Shown here piece by piece: positions 1 through 13,100 of a stretch of 64,000 bases of DNA (positions are counted from its first letter, which is position 1; the number at the start of each line of letters is the position of its first letter). The stretch covers positions 1 to 64,000 of the forward strand of contig JAPYMA010001047.1 in assembly GCA_035041965.1 (NCBI GenBank). Reading direction: 5' to 3'. A model generated the notes under the pieces. It was not told the origin of the DNA and made no database searches. It saw only the letters and a program-made list of their open reading frames with translations. Origin of the DNA: Anisakis pegreffii. Its lineage: Eukaryota; Nematoda; Chromadorea; Rhabditida; Anisakidae. Made by a program: the position numbers and the translations under genes.

Positions 1-3000
1 ACACCGAAAGATGTTCGCAACAAAACAATTGTTATCACTGGAGCTGCATCTGGACTCGGTAAAGCAATGGCCGAATTGTTCGCTATTGATTATGGCGCTA
101 AAGTGGCTATCGTTGATGTGAATGAGGTGAGCGTATGCGTCCATATAGATATGCAGCTATTGCTTGTAACTTTTAATCATTAAAGGAGCATGTAGAAACG
201 TGATTAGTTAGGTTAAAGGTGTGCATCGCAAATCCATATTTTAACGAAGACACCGGATACTTCGTCAACCAAACAGTTAAAATCGATAATTTGTATAGGT
301 AATCAGACACGAGTCAAATTGGATTCAATTCAATTTACCGACTTTCTCCCATTCGTAGTGAACGTACGTTTTCTCCAAAAACGATTTGTCTAGCACTGTC
401 AGTGAAACGCTGAATCATTCGCTGAACCGCTGAAACGCTGAACCACAATAAAAATTATCGGTATCCGTTAATTTTGAGTTTACACAGATCGAGTCACTTG
501 ATACGACTGGAATTGAGGATAGGCGGAAACAGTAGCTATCGCGCACTTGTTTTGTATGAGAATAAGCAGAAATGACGTTAAATAATTCACACCGAAATGT
601 GAATATGATACAAAATTCCAAGTACGAAGAAAATTTTTTAATATTGACTGTAACTTCTGAATTTTGAAAGTTATTTCTGAGTATAATGGCAAATGTTGAG
701 CAAGAACGATGGAAGTATTTATCATTTTTTCGTTTGAAAAATTTTTTTCTTCCATGAAATGTAGAGGAATGAAAAAATTTTTCAAGGAAGACATATTCTG
801 AAAGCAAACATATTTGAAATACTATTATGGGCTTCAAAAAAATCGCAGTAAATATTCATTTTTTTCAATCAAATAATACTGATGCAGTTGAGCGAATGCT
901 CCACTTACAATTAATGTCAGTCGACCACATTCCAATGAGAAGAGTTATTAATTCTTTTAGGACTCTTGAATCCAATATTTTTACAGAACAGGAATTTTTC
1001 AACATGAAGAGTAGTAATTGTAATTGAATCCTTTATAAATGAAAATATGGCAGTAAATTTTGAATGCGTGAGTACACTCCGTATAACATCATTTCAACTT
1101 TTTTCAAAATTCTTAATCGATTAACGGTTCCCGAGATGATCGTAAATTACACGAAGCATTTCAAATTCAGTGAAGGCATTAATTTGTTAATAAAAAAATT
1201 GGCTGAGTTAATTAACGATGAACAAAATTATGGTTATGAATTTGTAGAAAGGAGCAATTGAAACAGCAAAATCAATAATCGAACGTAACGGCATAGCGCA
1301 TTCATGGATGTGCGATATCAGTGATGCCGAACAGATGGATAAATGCGCTGACGAGATTCGTTCGAAGTTTGGTTCGATTCTTACATCTTTCAATGTCTCT
1401 TCATTACTTGATCTCGTCCACAGAAAACGAGCTCAGCGTAGCGTTCGCTTGATCCATCGCTCTGTGATCATGTTCCTTCACACGCGCTCAAACCTTGAAC
1501 AGAATGTTGTTTGCCACAGCGTGCCACTTCCGTCTGGTGTTTTCAAATGGCTAATTTTATGTCTTCTCTCCTGAAAGATTCCATCGAAATTATGCTAAAA
1601 CATACTGTATTTTGAAAATCATAATACTTTCAAATGAAACTGCAGATCAAAATGGAGTTTAAGAATATACATTGCAGAATTTAAGCATTGCAAAATCAAT
1701 AGAAGTACTAGAGCTGAAGTGATTCGAATCAATAATTTTTGCTGTTAATTGATCTGAGGTGAAAAATAGGTGAATCAAATCAAGACGAACTAAAGCAAAA
1801 TTGAACGAATCAATCGATGTAATGAAAAATGACAAAATGAGACGTTTGATGATCTGCTCCGATTCAATGCTGAATCCAATTTAGAATAACCATCAAACAG
1901 ACCTGACCAACACCCGTTAGAAAAATTACTCTCAAACTGTAAATGGAACAATCTGCATATTGTTTTGAATTTCAACTTATTTTAAATTCTGATTTAATGA
2001 GAGACATTGATTCACTGAAGCATATGGTATTCATGCATGTAGTTTTGTTCAAAGCAATATCTGACTTACGCCATTCGATCTGGAATCCTCAAAGGTGTTT
2101 TTTATTGTACACGATCCTTTCTGAGTACGGTTCAGATGAGTGATTCAATTTTTGAGAAATGTCGGACACTAATCGTTGAAAGAATTGCAAATCATTTATT
2201 TTTGCAAGCAAGGGATAAATTTATCAGTTTAAATTTCAAATTTAATAAACGTTCAATGGTGGTTACGTGAAGTATATCTCATAATTTGGATCAGTACTAT
2301 TGGAATGTGGTCAGAGTGAATAATTGAAAGAAATAGATCTCTGCGAGTTGTTACACACAGTTGGTGGCATGTAAATCATCAAATTCAGGACAAGTGGACA
2401 TCGTAATTTGTAATGCAGCGATTCTCTTCTTTGGTCATGCCCTTCAACTGACTACAGCACAACTGCAGAAATCATTCAATGTCAACATAATGGGCACTGT
2501 TAATGTTCGTTATGTTGCATACTTAAGGATCTCTTCACTATTGAACACGACATTTTTAATCGTTATGATCTGAGGCGAAACGAACTTCTGACAACTGAAG
2601 AAAGTTGTCTATAATCAGTATTACTTGCAACGTTGGAATGAATCTACACATTTAATTAACTGTAAGACAAACAATGCGATTGCAGAGAAGAAAGAAGATT
2701 GCTGTATATTATGTGATATGTTAAGCAATCGCAAGAAATATAAAATTCAAATGATTGATGGTGCGCTCAAATCTAAAATAGAATACAGTGAAGAAAGAAG
2801 ATAAGGTGGATGGGATTCGTTAGCGAGATACTTGGTGTTACCTGATTCACTCAAGAGCTTCAATGACGTCGTTTCAGACAATACGAGCATTTTTGCGTGA
2901 TATGGAGGAACGGAATGATGGCCAAATCGTAGTGATATCGTCAATTGCCGGATGTTTTGGAGAAACAAATGGTCTTGCTTACTGGTCAGCTTTTCACTGA

Positions 3001-5074
3001 TAACTTCATTCGAATCAGTCTTATCAGATATGTTTCGCATTTTTTTCACCTACCAACCACCAATATTTTACCTGCCCTTTCAATTCGTGAACTGCTCTTG
3101 TGGGGGTCAAACTATTCATAATTAGATTGTTCATAGGCAGTCAGTTTCAGTTCGCTGACTCTCAGCATATATAGCCAACTAACAGCTATCGATGTGAGCG
3201 AATTACAATTCTTTTAGTGTGATATGACCGATTATGAATACTTCGGATTTCAGTCCAAGTAAGTTTGCGGTTCGAGGAGTGATGGAAAGTATCCAAATGG
3301 AGATGAGAGATCGAGGTTTGAATGGGATTAAGTTCACGACCATTTATCCGTATTTCGTTCGAACACCAATGATTCTCAAAATGGGAATGCGACCAACGTC
3401 ATCGTTCGTTTTGATTTCGACATTTAGGCATTCATCATAATCGATCGGTTCCTTTGCTTCCCCCTTCAATTAATCAAACACCGATTCGGTTGCAAATCTC
3501 TCATTGAGTGTCATCCAAATGCACTGCTCTTATGATTGTTTGCACCTTCAACTTTCCTTCTCCATCTTTATACAATTGAACCGGTCAACTGCAACAGACC
3601 AGTGGTCTGATATATCCTTTACGTCTTTTACGCATACAAATCAAATCTTCATACCTTCTCACATAAGAATCATTCACCTTCAAATTTCAAATCTATCAAT
3701 TTTGATTAATCATTGTTATCAATTGACGTTATTTCCTAGCAAGTTTAATCCGTTATTCTTGCTTATTCACATGCAGTGGATAGTTGCGATGTGCATCTCT
3801 ACTGTTCTCGTTCACAAAAGTTGCAGGGTGTTCCCGTTTATGTCAGTTTTGCGGTGTTCGAAAGAAATTGTTGATGCTATTCTGAAGGAGAAAATAATTG
3901 CGTTCATACCTAATTATCTCAATATCGTTCCTTCGTTTAAAAAGTACCCTTCAAATCTTATTTCGTTACGCTCTTTTAACGCAACCTCCACCATTATTGG
4001 CTTATAATTCACCCATTATAACTCATAACTCGTGAATCGCTCACGCTTCATTCCATTGGCTCATTAACGGATTATTGTTTGAATTTTAAATTTTGATACA
4101 TCAAAAGCAAATGATCAAATAGATTATTCAGTACACAATTTCAAATATCGTTTAAGAAATAATCCCGTGAGTGTTCTAACGTGACATTTGAATGATTCGG
4201 GAGGTAATCACTATTGTCGTTGATATAATCATTGTTCTTACTTCAGCTTGACATCAAATAATGTGAGGATGGCAATAAGAGAATATCTGAATTGTCGCTA
4301 TGAACCAATGGAAAAACTCGAACTTGAAAAGGATCAGCAGTGTACATTATCAAAAAATATTGATTTCTTCAAAAAACTTGACCTGCTGTGGAAATGTCTT
4401 GCACAGGCGCCATTATTTGCGGTTACGGTAACGAATCTTTGGTTCATTATTGTTTCAGATTAATCGCATACTCAACATTGATCAGCATTTTAGTGAATTA
4501 TCAAATGATGCTAAATTAGTGAAGCGATCACACACTTTTGGTGTGAATAACGAATGATATAGCGAAGTGAAATCAACATTAATTATTTAGTGGTTCAGGG
4601 TCACAATTTCATATTTGTTAGTGATGAAGTTATGAGAAGAAAGTGTATAACGGGATGACGTTCATCTAATGATCCTAATACGTTCGACACTTGCCATGGA
4701 ATGCAAACAAAATGAACAAATCGTTCTTGCTTCTTTTTTTCTGCTTTCATTTGATGAATTGAAAGTTGCCAATGTACCAGACCAAACCTCAGAAGTTTAT
4801 TCCTCCAATGGATTACGAAATTTCCCTATCTGCATAATGTTATCGGGAATTTCAGGTATTTTGGATAATGGGTCAGATAACATTTTGGACGTTTGTATTC
4901 GTTTTATTTGTTACATCACTATTACAGTTATTTGCATCGATTTATGTGGTGATCTTATGTGACAAACTGGAATTTTCATTTGTTTGTACTTATAATTGGT
5001 TTATGCAAACCGTTCTTTTCGGATTACCCTCACTCGTCCTTCTTTTACGTTATGACAATAAAATGTCGCAGTGA
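1..5074 (+). CDS. short-chain dehydrogenase/reductase (SDR), 3' part of gene
   Basis: This is an NAD(P)-dependent oxidoreductase of the classical SDR fold, closest to the membrane-associated retinol/17-beta-hydroxysteroid dehydrogenase type (SDR16C-like). Exons follow by phase: 1-126, 1248-1371, 2389-2504, 2878-2984, 3254-3403, 3827-3943, 4247-4427 and probably 4856-5074. The first exon begins at or before base 1, so the N-terminus is missing. The cofactor motif TGAASGLG lies in exon 1. ICNAAIL in exon 3 corresponds to the family NNAG element. The serine strand VISSIAG is in exon 4. The catalytic YxxxK (Y-C-P-S-K) is created across the 2984/3254 junction. The first six exons are certain from motif order. 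The exon at 4247 fits the phase and resembles an SDR tail. The last exon encodes two hydrophobic helices and is joined only by phase; alternatively the protein stops at 4463 by read-through of the 4428 donor. The substrate cannot be told from sequence. Confidence 0.85.
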
Positions 5075-6154
5075 AATAAACATTAATCGTTTATTGTTGA
5101 TTTCTCCCGAATCAACATTTCTGTGCTCAGTTTCGTGAGAAATTTCATCAAATATGCCAACGGATTACATTGAACAATACTGTTGAAGTGAATTTCTTTG
5201 AACAAGAAACAAACAGGTTGTTCTGACTGATTCATGATGTTTACCTGGTGTGAATTATGGCAACCATCGCCTTCGCACTCGGGTACTTGCTACAGAGAAC
5301 GTCATGTAGTACATGAGTGATAAACAGAGAGCAATCGCTTTTATGACCATCACAGTACCGCCAACTGATTACCATCACTGTTGCCAATCGAAGTTGACCG
5401 AGGGAACATATCCACTGATAGGGAACATATCCACCAAGGGAACATATTCATGAGAATACTTTCGTGTTCGGGATGGCTTAAAAGTTTCAGGCACTATATC
5501 CATCAGTTCATCAAAAATGGCAGATCAAATGGATATGATGAGAGATTATGGATTTCACGAGCAAGCGCAAAAGCAGTGTGAGGTGGAGAACTGAAAACAC
5601 AATGAGAACCTGCTTTCATTTTAAAAACCGTCAGCAATTTTTACTGAAAGTTTACTCTCCGAAATGCCCCAGCCTCGTGGATACCACAAGCAATTCCGAT
5701 ATCTCAGATCAGTTGTAACGTTTCAACACTGAGATGGATGCTTGTGAACTAAGGGTTATTTTGATGAGATGCCTGAATATCAAAGAATAATGCCACTTTG
5801 AATGTGAACCACTATCTGAATTCTTGATTTTTGACAGCAGTTGTAGAGATCAATTTTTCAGTACCGAAAAGTTAAAACGAGTGAGTTTCAAGAATGAATT
5901 GAGAAATAAGTACAGAATCGGATTGTGTTTGAGATGTAAATATAAATATAGTGAAAGTTTAAAATCGGTACCAAATTGAATGTGTAAAGTTCGAAAGATG
6001 AAGATGTTATGGGCAGTAAATACGGATAATGAGGGTGGACATGGAAGAAGGACCCAGTGTAGGAGAGAATGTATAATAAGTTAATGATAGAGATAGAAAT
6101 GAATGCTCACCAATCGCTCTTTGACGCTTACGTATTGTACATATTGGTTGGTAT
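5075..6154. other. gene-free AT-rich interval
   Basis: No exon with conserved protein character was seen on either strand. A short degenerate direct repeat of a GGGAACATATCCAC motif occurs around 5402-5448. The rest looks like ordinary intergenic sequence. Confidence 0.5.
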
Positions 6155-7405
6155 TAGGGTTTGCAAAATCCCGACGATTTTTCAATCCCGGGATCGAGAT
6201 TTAATCGCGGAATCGATTTTTGATCCTGGATAATCCCGAGATCGAACAATTATTAAAATGTCGATGAGGGACATGTTTAAACACATTTTTTCGAACAAAT
6301 GTGTTCATTTTTAATCAGAAAGGAGCTAATTGAACAAATTATTGAACAAATCCAAGGAACTAAGTATTCAAATTCAAATTAATATTTCATATAATGATGT
6401 CAATGATCACGCCGCAAGGGCATACTGCATATTCTATGCTAAGGCATCTTGTCATCTCGGGTTTAAGCTAATAACAGTGCACTTACATGTGAATATGAAA
6501 TTCTTGATTCTCAAACACTTATTTGCAATGCTTCAAGTCCCTTTTCTCTCAGTATTAACGTCAGCTAAATTCTGCTATTTTTTTTACGGAAGTAATGCAC
6601 CGCATGAATTATATTATTTGAATTTGAAATAATTAAAAGTTCGAAGTTTATCTAAAGAGGTAAAGAAAATATCCGCAATGGATTTTCATCGAACCATCGA
6701 GCACTTACATATTTGATAATTTCGATCAAAAATCATGCAAATGTACTTGATATTCAAGCTTAAGATCCTTTTGAATGGAACAACTTTGCTCACTTCGGCA
6801 ATGAACTCTCACTACGAGTGAGCTCAATGAGAATTTATGTATATTTCGATCGGATGAAAATGTTTCCAAATAGCGAAGTAAAAAGATTTGCAGTCTTTGG
6901 AACATGCAGTTGAATTAACAGATGGAATATTGAAGCCGAACAAATCTTGTGGGACGAAATGACCAAGATTTCATTGAACTTTGTTGCTCTTGGTTTTTAT
7001 TAGAAAATGTGATTATCTCTGTTAGTCTATTACATAGAAATGCATCCAGATGAGCGTGATATAAACCAATGAAGAGCGGAATAGTCAGTTGAATATTCAA
7101 TGAAATGTTACTTAAAAGTTCATCGAGCTGTGCCGACGATTTTCCAATCCCATGTCATTCGTTGATCATGTCAGTCGTCCGAATTGCGTCTATTTCCTTA
7201 GCTGAAAATCAATGATAGAGGGCAAACAGCAAAGACAACTGCATATAAATTAGATGGTAATGACTAAGGCTTGCTTCAAGATGGGCCTACTATCAAAATT
7301 AACACAAATTGATCTGTTTTATCAAATCCTGAAATCCCGGATTTTTCAAAACTTAAATCCCGGGATCGGAACTGTAATTCCGGGATTCCGGGATCCCGTG
7401 CAAAC
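6155..7405. mobile_element. hAT-like non-autonomous element with CCCGGGAT-rich ends
   Basis: The left end reads TAGGGTTTGCAAAATCCCG and the right end near 7390-7405 carries a degenerate reverse complement (cgggatcccgtgcaaacg). Both ends are packed with variants of the motif ATCCCGGGATC over about 80 bases (6170-6260 and 7325-7400). The interior is AT-rich without a transposase frame. TIRs beginning with AGGG and a CCCGGGAT-rich subterminal zone are common in non-autonomous hAT elements. I could not identify a clean 8-bp target duplication, so the exact ends are uncertain. Confidence 0.45.
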
Positions 7406-7686
7406 GTCATTTTTAGTTCTTTCGTTCAAGAACACTTCTTATGTTGTTTTTCTCTCTTTTCTTTCCATTTCTTTTCCGATATATGATGTTTTTTTCATCT
7501 GGATGCAGATGTGCGGACCTGTTGGCATACCATTTCGGTATCGTTAACTCACGTATCTTTTGTTACCAGTCTATTCGACCGTTGCAATTCCCAACATATC
7601 TGTTAGTTTTGGAAACGGAGGAATTTCAGTGGTGGAACACTGCAGAATGGAAGGAGTGATTTCGGACAGAGAAAAATCACCCCGCC

Positions 7687-8578
7687 TGTCGCGAATCGCA
7701 TGATTCACGATGAAGATGATTTCATTCATTAATTTTCTCTCCCAATGAATAAGCTATGGACAGATGTTCTATCTCTTTCAAAAGCGTATTGTAAAATTTG
7801 TGTTGAATAATATAATCACTTTATCTATGTATTGAAATTTTTGTATTAAGTAATTCAAGCATCTTATGAATAAGCTTCTATCTGTACCATTCAAACGTCA
7901 CTTAACCCTTGTCTTCTCCATGAATAGGTTAAATAATTTGTATTGAATATCACACTGTGCAGGTGCTCCTCCGATAGACACGTGCATTATTTGTTACGCT
8001 AATTCTCACTATAAAAGGATGATGCTTTCATTCGATAGCATCATCCGTTGCATCGTTCGTTCAATCGTGCGTCTCGTTCGTCCGTTCGGGTAAACCAATA
8101 TTCCCCAGCTTCGTTATCCCTCGACTAAATCACTCAGTCGCTCGATTTCGTTTCAATCTCCCGTTATCCCTCGACCAAATCACTCAGTCGCTCGATTTCG
8201 TTTCAATCTCCCGTTATCCCTCGACTAAATCACTCAATCGCTCAAGTCATTTTTTCGCTGATTATTGTTTATTTGCTGCCTGTTGCTCATAATAAATATT
8301 CATTACGTTGTAAATAGCGGTTCACATTCAATTTAACCTATTCATGGAGAAGACAAGGGTTAAGTGACGTTTGAATGGTACAGATAGAAGCTTATTCATA
8401 AGATGCTTGAATTACTTAATACAAAAATTTCAATACATAGATAAAGTGATTATATTATTCAACACAAATTTTACAATACGCTTTTGAAAGAGATAGAACA
8501 TCTGTCCATAGCTTATTCATTGGGAGAGAAAATTAATGAATGAAATCATCTTCATCGTGAATCATGCGATTCGCGACA
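7687..8578. mobile_element. 892-bp hairpin element with 248-bp inverted arms and LTR-like landmarks
   Basis: The left arm 7687-7934 is the reverse complement of the right arm 8331-8578, identical as far as I could compare by eye. The element begins TGTCGCG and ends CGCGACA, and is flanked on both sides by the 5-bp direct repeat CCGCC (7682-7686 and 8579-8583), so it is a bounded insertion. The 396-bp centre holds a TATA-box-like TATAAAAG at 8010-8017, a 50-bp tandem repeat (8112-8246) and an AATAAA at 8291. No coding frame is present. TG..CA ends, a 5-bp duplication, a TATA box and a polyadenylation signal are the features of a solo LTR (Gypsy or BEL/Pao type), whereas the long arms are those of a foldback element. 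Which of the two it is remains open. Confidence 0.8.
8112..8246. repeat. 50-bp tandem repeat, about 2.7 copies
   Basis: Copies start at 8112, 8162 and 8212 with the phrase CGTTATCCCTCGACTAAATC. The first two copies differ by a single T/C change and the third is truncated. The array lies in the centre of the hairpin element, between its TATA-like box and its AATAAA. Confidence 0.9.
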
Positions 8579-8583
8579 CCGCC

Positions 8584-10176
8584 AGAGGTTTCCTGCTTCT
8601 CGTGTTGGAAAACCAGGAAAATATGGGGTAATTCGAGCCTTTCTAATCGTGACACTTCGAAAAATTGGCATTTTGACTTTTGTTCTTCAAATGCAAACTT
8701 GCTATGATTAAGGTTCATTGAACACAAACCTGATGAAATCTTATTTGTTGAATATTAATACTTGGCGATAAAAATAACAAAATATTCAAATGAAATATGA
8801 AAAAAAATCATAATGAAGTAATAAATTATGAAATAATGATGATCTCTGAACCACTGAACCAGCAACAGAAATGCACAAATTTAAAATGACAAGCAAATTC
8901 GGTGTTTCACGGCTGTGAAGTACTAACAACAAGCCTCAGACTCATGAAAGTGCTCAACGTATTTTGGTCTCAGTTGTGCAGACAGCGATGTCGCTGAGCA
9001 ACTTAGCGCGGGCCTGAAGGCTGCGCCTGAGCCTCAGTCTGAACCAAGCACGGGTAGCTTATGAAATATGTTTGTGTTTATCTTCACACCTATTCAATAG
9101 TCGTTACTGTCGTTGGCATATCGCTGTTAGTTTAATATTATCGTCGTGTTGAATTTTAACTGAAGTTAACGTCTTCAGAAGTGATTAATTATTTGACTTG
9201 ATTGTAAACGTTTTATGTTTCCGCTCATTAGTTATTTGCCATTACCTTCAAAAAAGACGATGTACTGATAGTGAAATGAAAATGATGAGTCACACCGCCT
9301 GAATATTTCGCTTTATCGCACAATTATTTTGCATTTTTGATTGTTGTTATTGTTACGGCATTTTGAGTATTTGTGTACGATTGTGTGCGATGGTTGAGAA
9401 GAGCTGTAAGGTTGTGCACCGATTTTGAATAATTTATACTGCTTATTCATTCATTTTTCAAATTTATCAGTTCCATTTAACACCTCCAATCCTCGTTACA
9501 TTTACAAGTATTCATTTACAACTATTCTGCATCATTCAAAATTGTTCATTTTGTCGGGATGACTTACTTTGCAACATCAATGAAGAAGTTTTTGATCATG
9601 CAAAATTTTGGTTCGGCATTCGTTGCATTTCAGTTGGTCATATCATTAATATTTCATGGTGACTACTATTTGAAAAGTTTAGGCACTCAAAATCCACACG
9701 TTGGAAAATTTGTCAGTTTAGTAGGAATTTGATTCCATTTCAGACGGGTTCTCATTCATGGGTTCACTCATATACAACTTTTTCCAGCGATTGGCATTAG
9801 CGCGCTATCGTTAATTAGCGAAATTTAACGAAATAGCTATTTCGCTAATTTGCTAGTTAGCGATAGCGTGATAATGCCCATCTCTGGCTATTCCCCCATT
9901 CTACCTATTTTAGAGAAGTATTCGTCCAATCTCATCTCCCCTTCTCCCTTATTCGGTTTCAGCACACAGCATCAAGAGTGCCCCCCACCATGACCAGTGC
10001 AAGGTTTTACTGAACAAGCCATACTGTGGCATTTGGTCACATCATGCTTTGGCATAGCGACCCACGGCTGGTCCGAGCGGTTACTTTGTTCGATGGAGTG
10101 ATGTTATCGGATAAAATTTGAAGTTGAATTTGGCCGAGTTGAAATAATTCAGACTGAAAAGCAGTGCTGTTGCGGT
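8584..10176. other. gene-free interval
   Basis: AT-rich sequence with no convincing exon. A short imperfect inverted repeat (cctcagact ... agcctcagtct) lies around 8934-9050, and one palindromic MITE lies at 9791-9880. Confidence 0.5.
9791..9880. mobile_element. 90-bp near-palindromic MITE
   Basis: The sequence from TTGGCATTAGCGCGCTATCG to the reverse-complementary CGATAGCGTGATAATGCCCA folds on itself almost completely around a centre at AAATAGCTATTT. Arms of about 45 bases differ at a few positions and by a 2-base indel. It has no coding capacity. This is the usual architecture of a small palindromic MITE. No target duplication was clear. Confidence 0.65.
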
Positions 10177-13100
10177 ATGCTAGCGTTAATGCTGGCTGTG
10201 AAACGGCATGTCGCTGATGGTTATACTGTTTTGAGTGTTCTGAACAAATTGAATGCCTCGTTTTGTTCGTTTCCGATGTGTGTGTCACCCCGAGCAATTA
10301 ACGGTTCGTCGAAAGACACTACCTCAGGTGCTCGTAACTCCGATCCTGACGAGGTATATTGTTAGGAATTTTTTAAAGAAAAAATTTTTGATGAAGTATT
10401 TTTCTGAATAATTCTCGCATAAATTCAATTGGATTTAGTAGAACAGGTTAAATAAGTCACATTCTGTAATTGGTATTTGTTCAAAATAGGAATTCTTGAG
10501 TTTAATTGAACAGTATACCGATGCTCACTTTTTGAGACGGTTCAGAGGTTTTCATTCTTTGGAAACATGTAACAGTATAGAAAGCGTACAACAGAAGTCT
10601 AATGCTATATCGTTAACAAATTCAGATAAAATATTAAAGTGATGTAATGGTAATAACTGTAAGCATTGTTGAACCATTTCCAATGGGTAGTTCAAAGTTG
10701 TCAACGTTCAGGTTATTCAAAGGGAAGATTGTTCATGTTCGTCACAAACAGACAGAGATATACATCCAAATAATGACACCATCAAAGTGGATACGAATCA
10801 GCAGAAGTTAAAACGTAAGTGGATGGGTAGACGTGCTCATGCAGTTGCGCTCCGAACTCGTATCAGTCGATTACGATCTGAAGATGCACTTGAAATCAGC
10901 AGTCTTCAATCGGAGGTAACGTTTAACATCATTGATGAAAATATGCGATTCATGTTGTTCATTACTTTTTGTTTGCAATTTTATTTTATTTTATCACTAC
11001 TTTATTGTTCATCATGTTTTCGGTAAACGTACAATATAGATTGAAAGGAATGATAAGTTGGATATAAAAGTGATTGAATCAATTCGGTTGTTGTTATTGT
11101 TAGAATTTGTAGAAAAATGAAGAGGTTCAAAGGAATGACCAATCTTGTGTGGCTGAAGTTGAAAGGGATTTGGAACGACGAGCCAACGAAATGATTAATA
11201 TCTTAAGAAACGGCGGCGCATCCAACGAAGTCCGCGTTCAACCTGGTGCAAGTCAGGTACAGTTCCCCTGCATAGTTCACCGTTTACGTAGAAATTGTTT
11301 CGTACAAATTCATTCCAGATTACTCGAATCTGCTCTAACTTATTTTACCGCACTGTTCCAAATTGTTCTGTAGTTGTATGCATTTCTAGGCTAGGGTGGA
11401 TCAATATTACAGAGTGTCTTTGAATTGTATCAAATTGATCGATCGTTTTGGTGAAAAAAAATTATAAGCGAGAAACGGAAGGAAGCAAACTCGCATCATT
11501 TTGAAAATTCTCAGTTGAATCGCGTGTTAGTTTAGTACCGATTTCATTCTGAAAGTTGAACCTCTCCTTCAATCAAACTGAGACGAATCAATTGTGACGA
11601 TAGGGATTGTCATTATTGGTGCGCATCGTAAACGGTCATCGATCATCCTTTGCAGAAGTCGGAAGATTTAACTCAGCAAGATTCATCGATACATGTGAAT
11701 CGATATCGGAAAATTATTTATTCTGAAGGTGAACTCGATTCTTCTGATCTTTCGCTTCCACCGTCCAGGTATTTTTTATTGCAATGTTAGAATCGTGAAT
11801 GTTGCAATCATGCCATTGTTTTTTTTAATGTAACAGACTTATTGTACAAGGTTCTTATTGTAATCCTGAAGCCTCATCTTATTATATTATCATTCTTCCG
11901 ATATTACACTTAAGACATTGCAAACTATGGGATAAAGATATACGCAGCCATACAATGTTTGCATCTTGATGATAATACGCGTGACAGATGTTTATTGATC
12001 TTTACGTGTAAATGATATTGACTGAATCGTTTGATTTTCTATTCATTGTCTGTAACACACTAATTGCGTGCGAGGCTTGGTTGAGTGATCTGAGTGCGAA
12101 GAATAGCTCCCTGACTGGCCAATAAAACGATTCTTTCAGCACGAATCCTCATCCATTCGATCCGTCAGCGAATCCATCACTTTTACCCCCCACGCATTCT
12201 CGTGCTTTAACCACCTATGTGAATCATTTAGCACTTCTTCAAAATCTTGTTCATCTTGGTGTTGATTTATTGGAGGTTAGTGCGATTCAAAACATCTTTC
12301 ATCATACACGTTTTTTGATTATTTCATTATGCAGTTGTTGATTTTGAAAGGAATACAATCCGTTCGTCTATTACTTCAGTTCTTTTCAAGAAGGTGTCAG
12401 TTTGTGAGCGGTCGAACTATAGTTTGGAATTGATCTGACGATCATAGTGAGTCGATTCTGTTCTGTTTCGTTCTCGTTGGAACCGATCAAACGTTCAGAT
12501 TTGAACGCTTATCAAACGTACTGCTGCGATAATCAAATATATTGTTGATTCGAAGTATGACGAAATCATATTTTGTTCAGGTTGATACCAATAATAGTCA
12601 ATTAGGGCGTCATTTGATTCGGTTAGATTGGAACCGAGATGTAAGACCAAAATTGGAGTGGCTGTTGGAGACGGGTGTACCAATTACTGATCTCGGTTCA
12701 TATTTGACAAGAAATCCTTTCTTTCTTATCATTGATCTCGATTCTATGAAGGTATCGATCTTATCTCACATAAATTTTATCGACTTTTATAAATTACGTG
12801 CATTGATTTAAATCTTGCAATCATTTTCATTATTGTAATCGAAGATTTTTTATGATCTGAATTCATCGCAAATTTTTATTGGTTTTAGCTACGAAGCTAC
12901 CTGGATAGCTCCATCTTTGCTTTATTTTTATTACGGATTTGATGGCTCGATGGAAATCAGAAACATCCATTGCCTCGGCTAGAGTTGATAGATTCTGTTC
13001 GTTCATATCCGAATCCTTTGTTTTTTTGGATTCATTCAGATGGCAGGAATAATTTTGGCTGCCGGATGAGAACCCGTTTCACATGCAGTCTACCAGCCGT

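Noticed and set aside
3504..4007. 167-codon plus-strand frame
   Set aside because: Only 3827-3943 of it is a real SDR exon. The part before is intron with a pyrimidine-rich translation.
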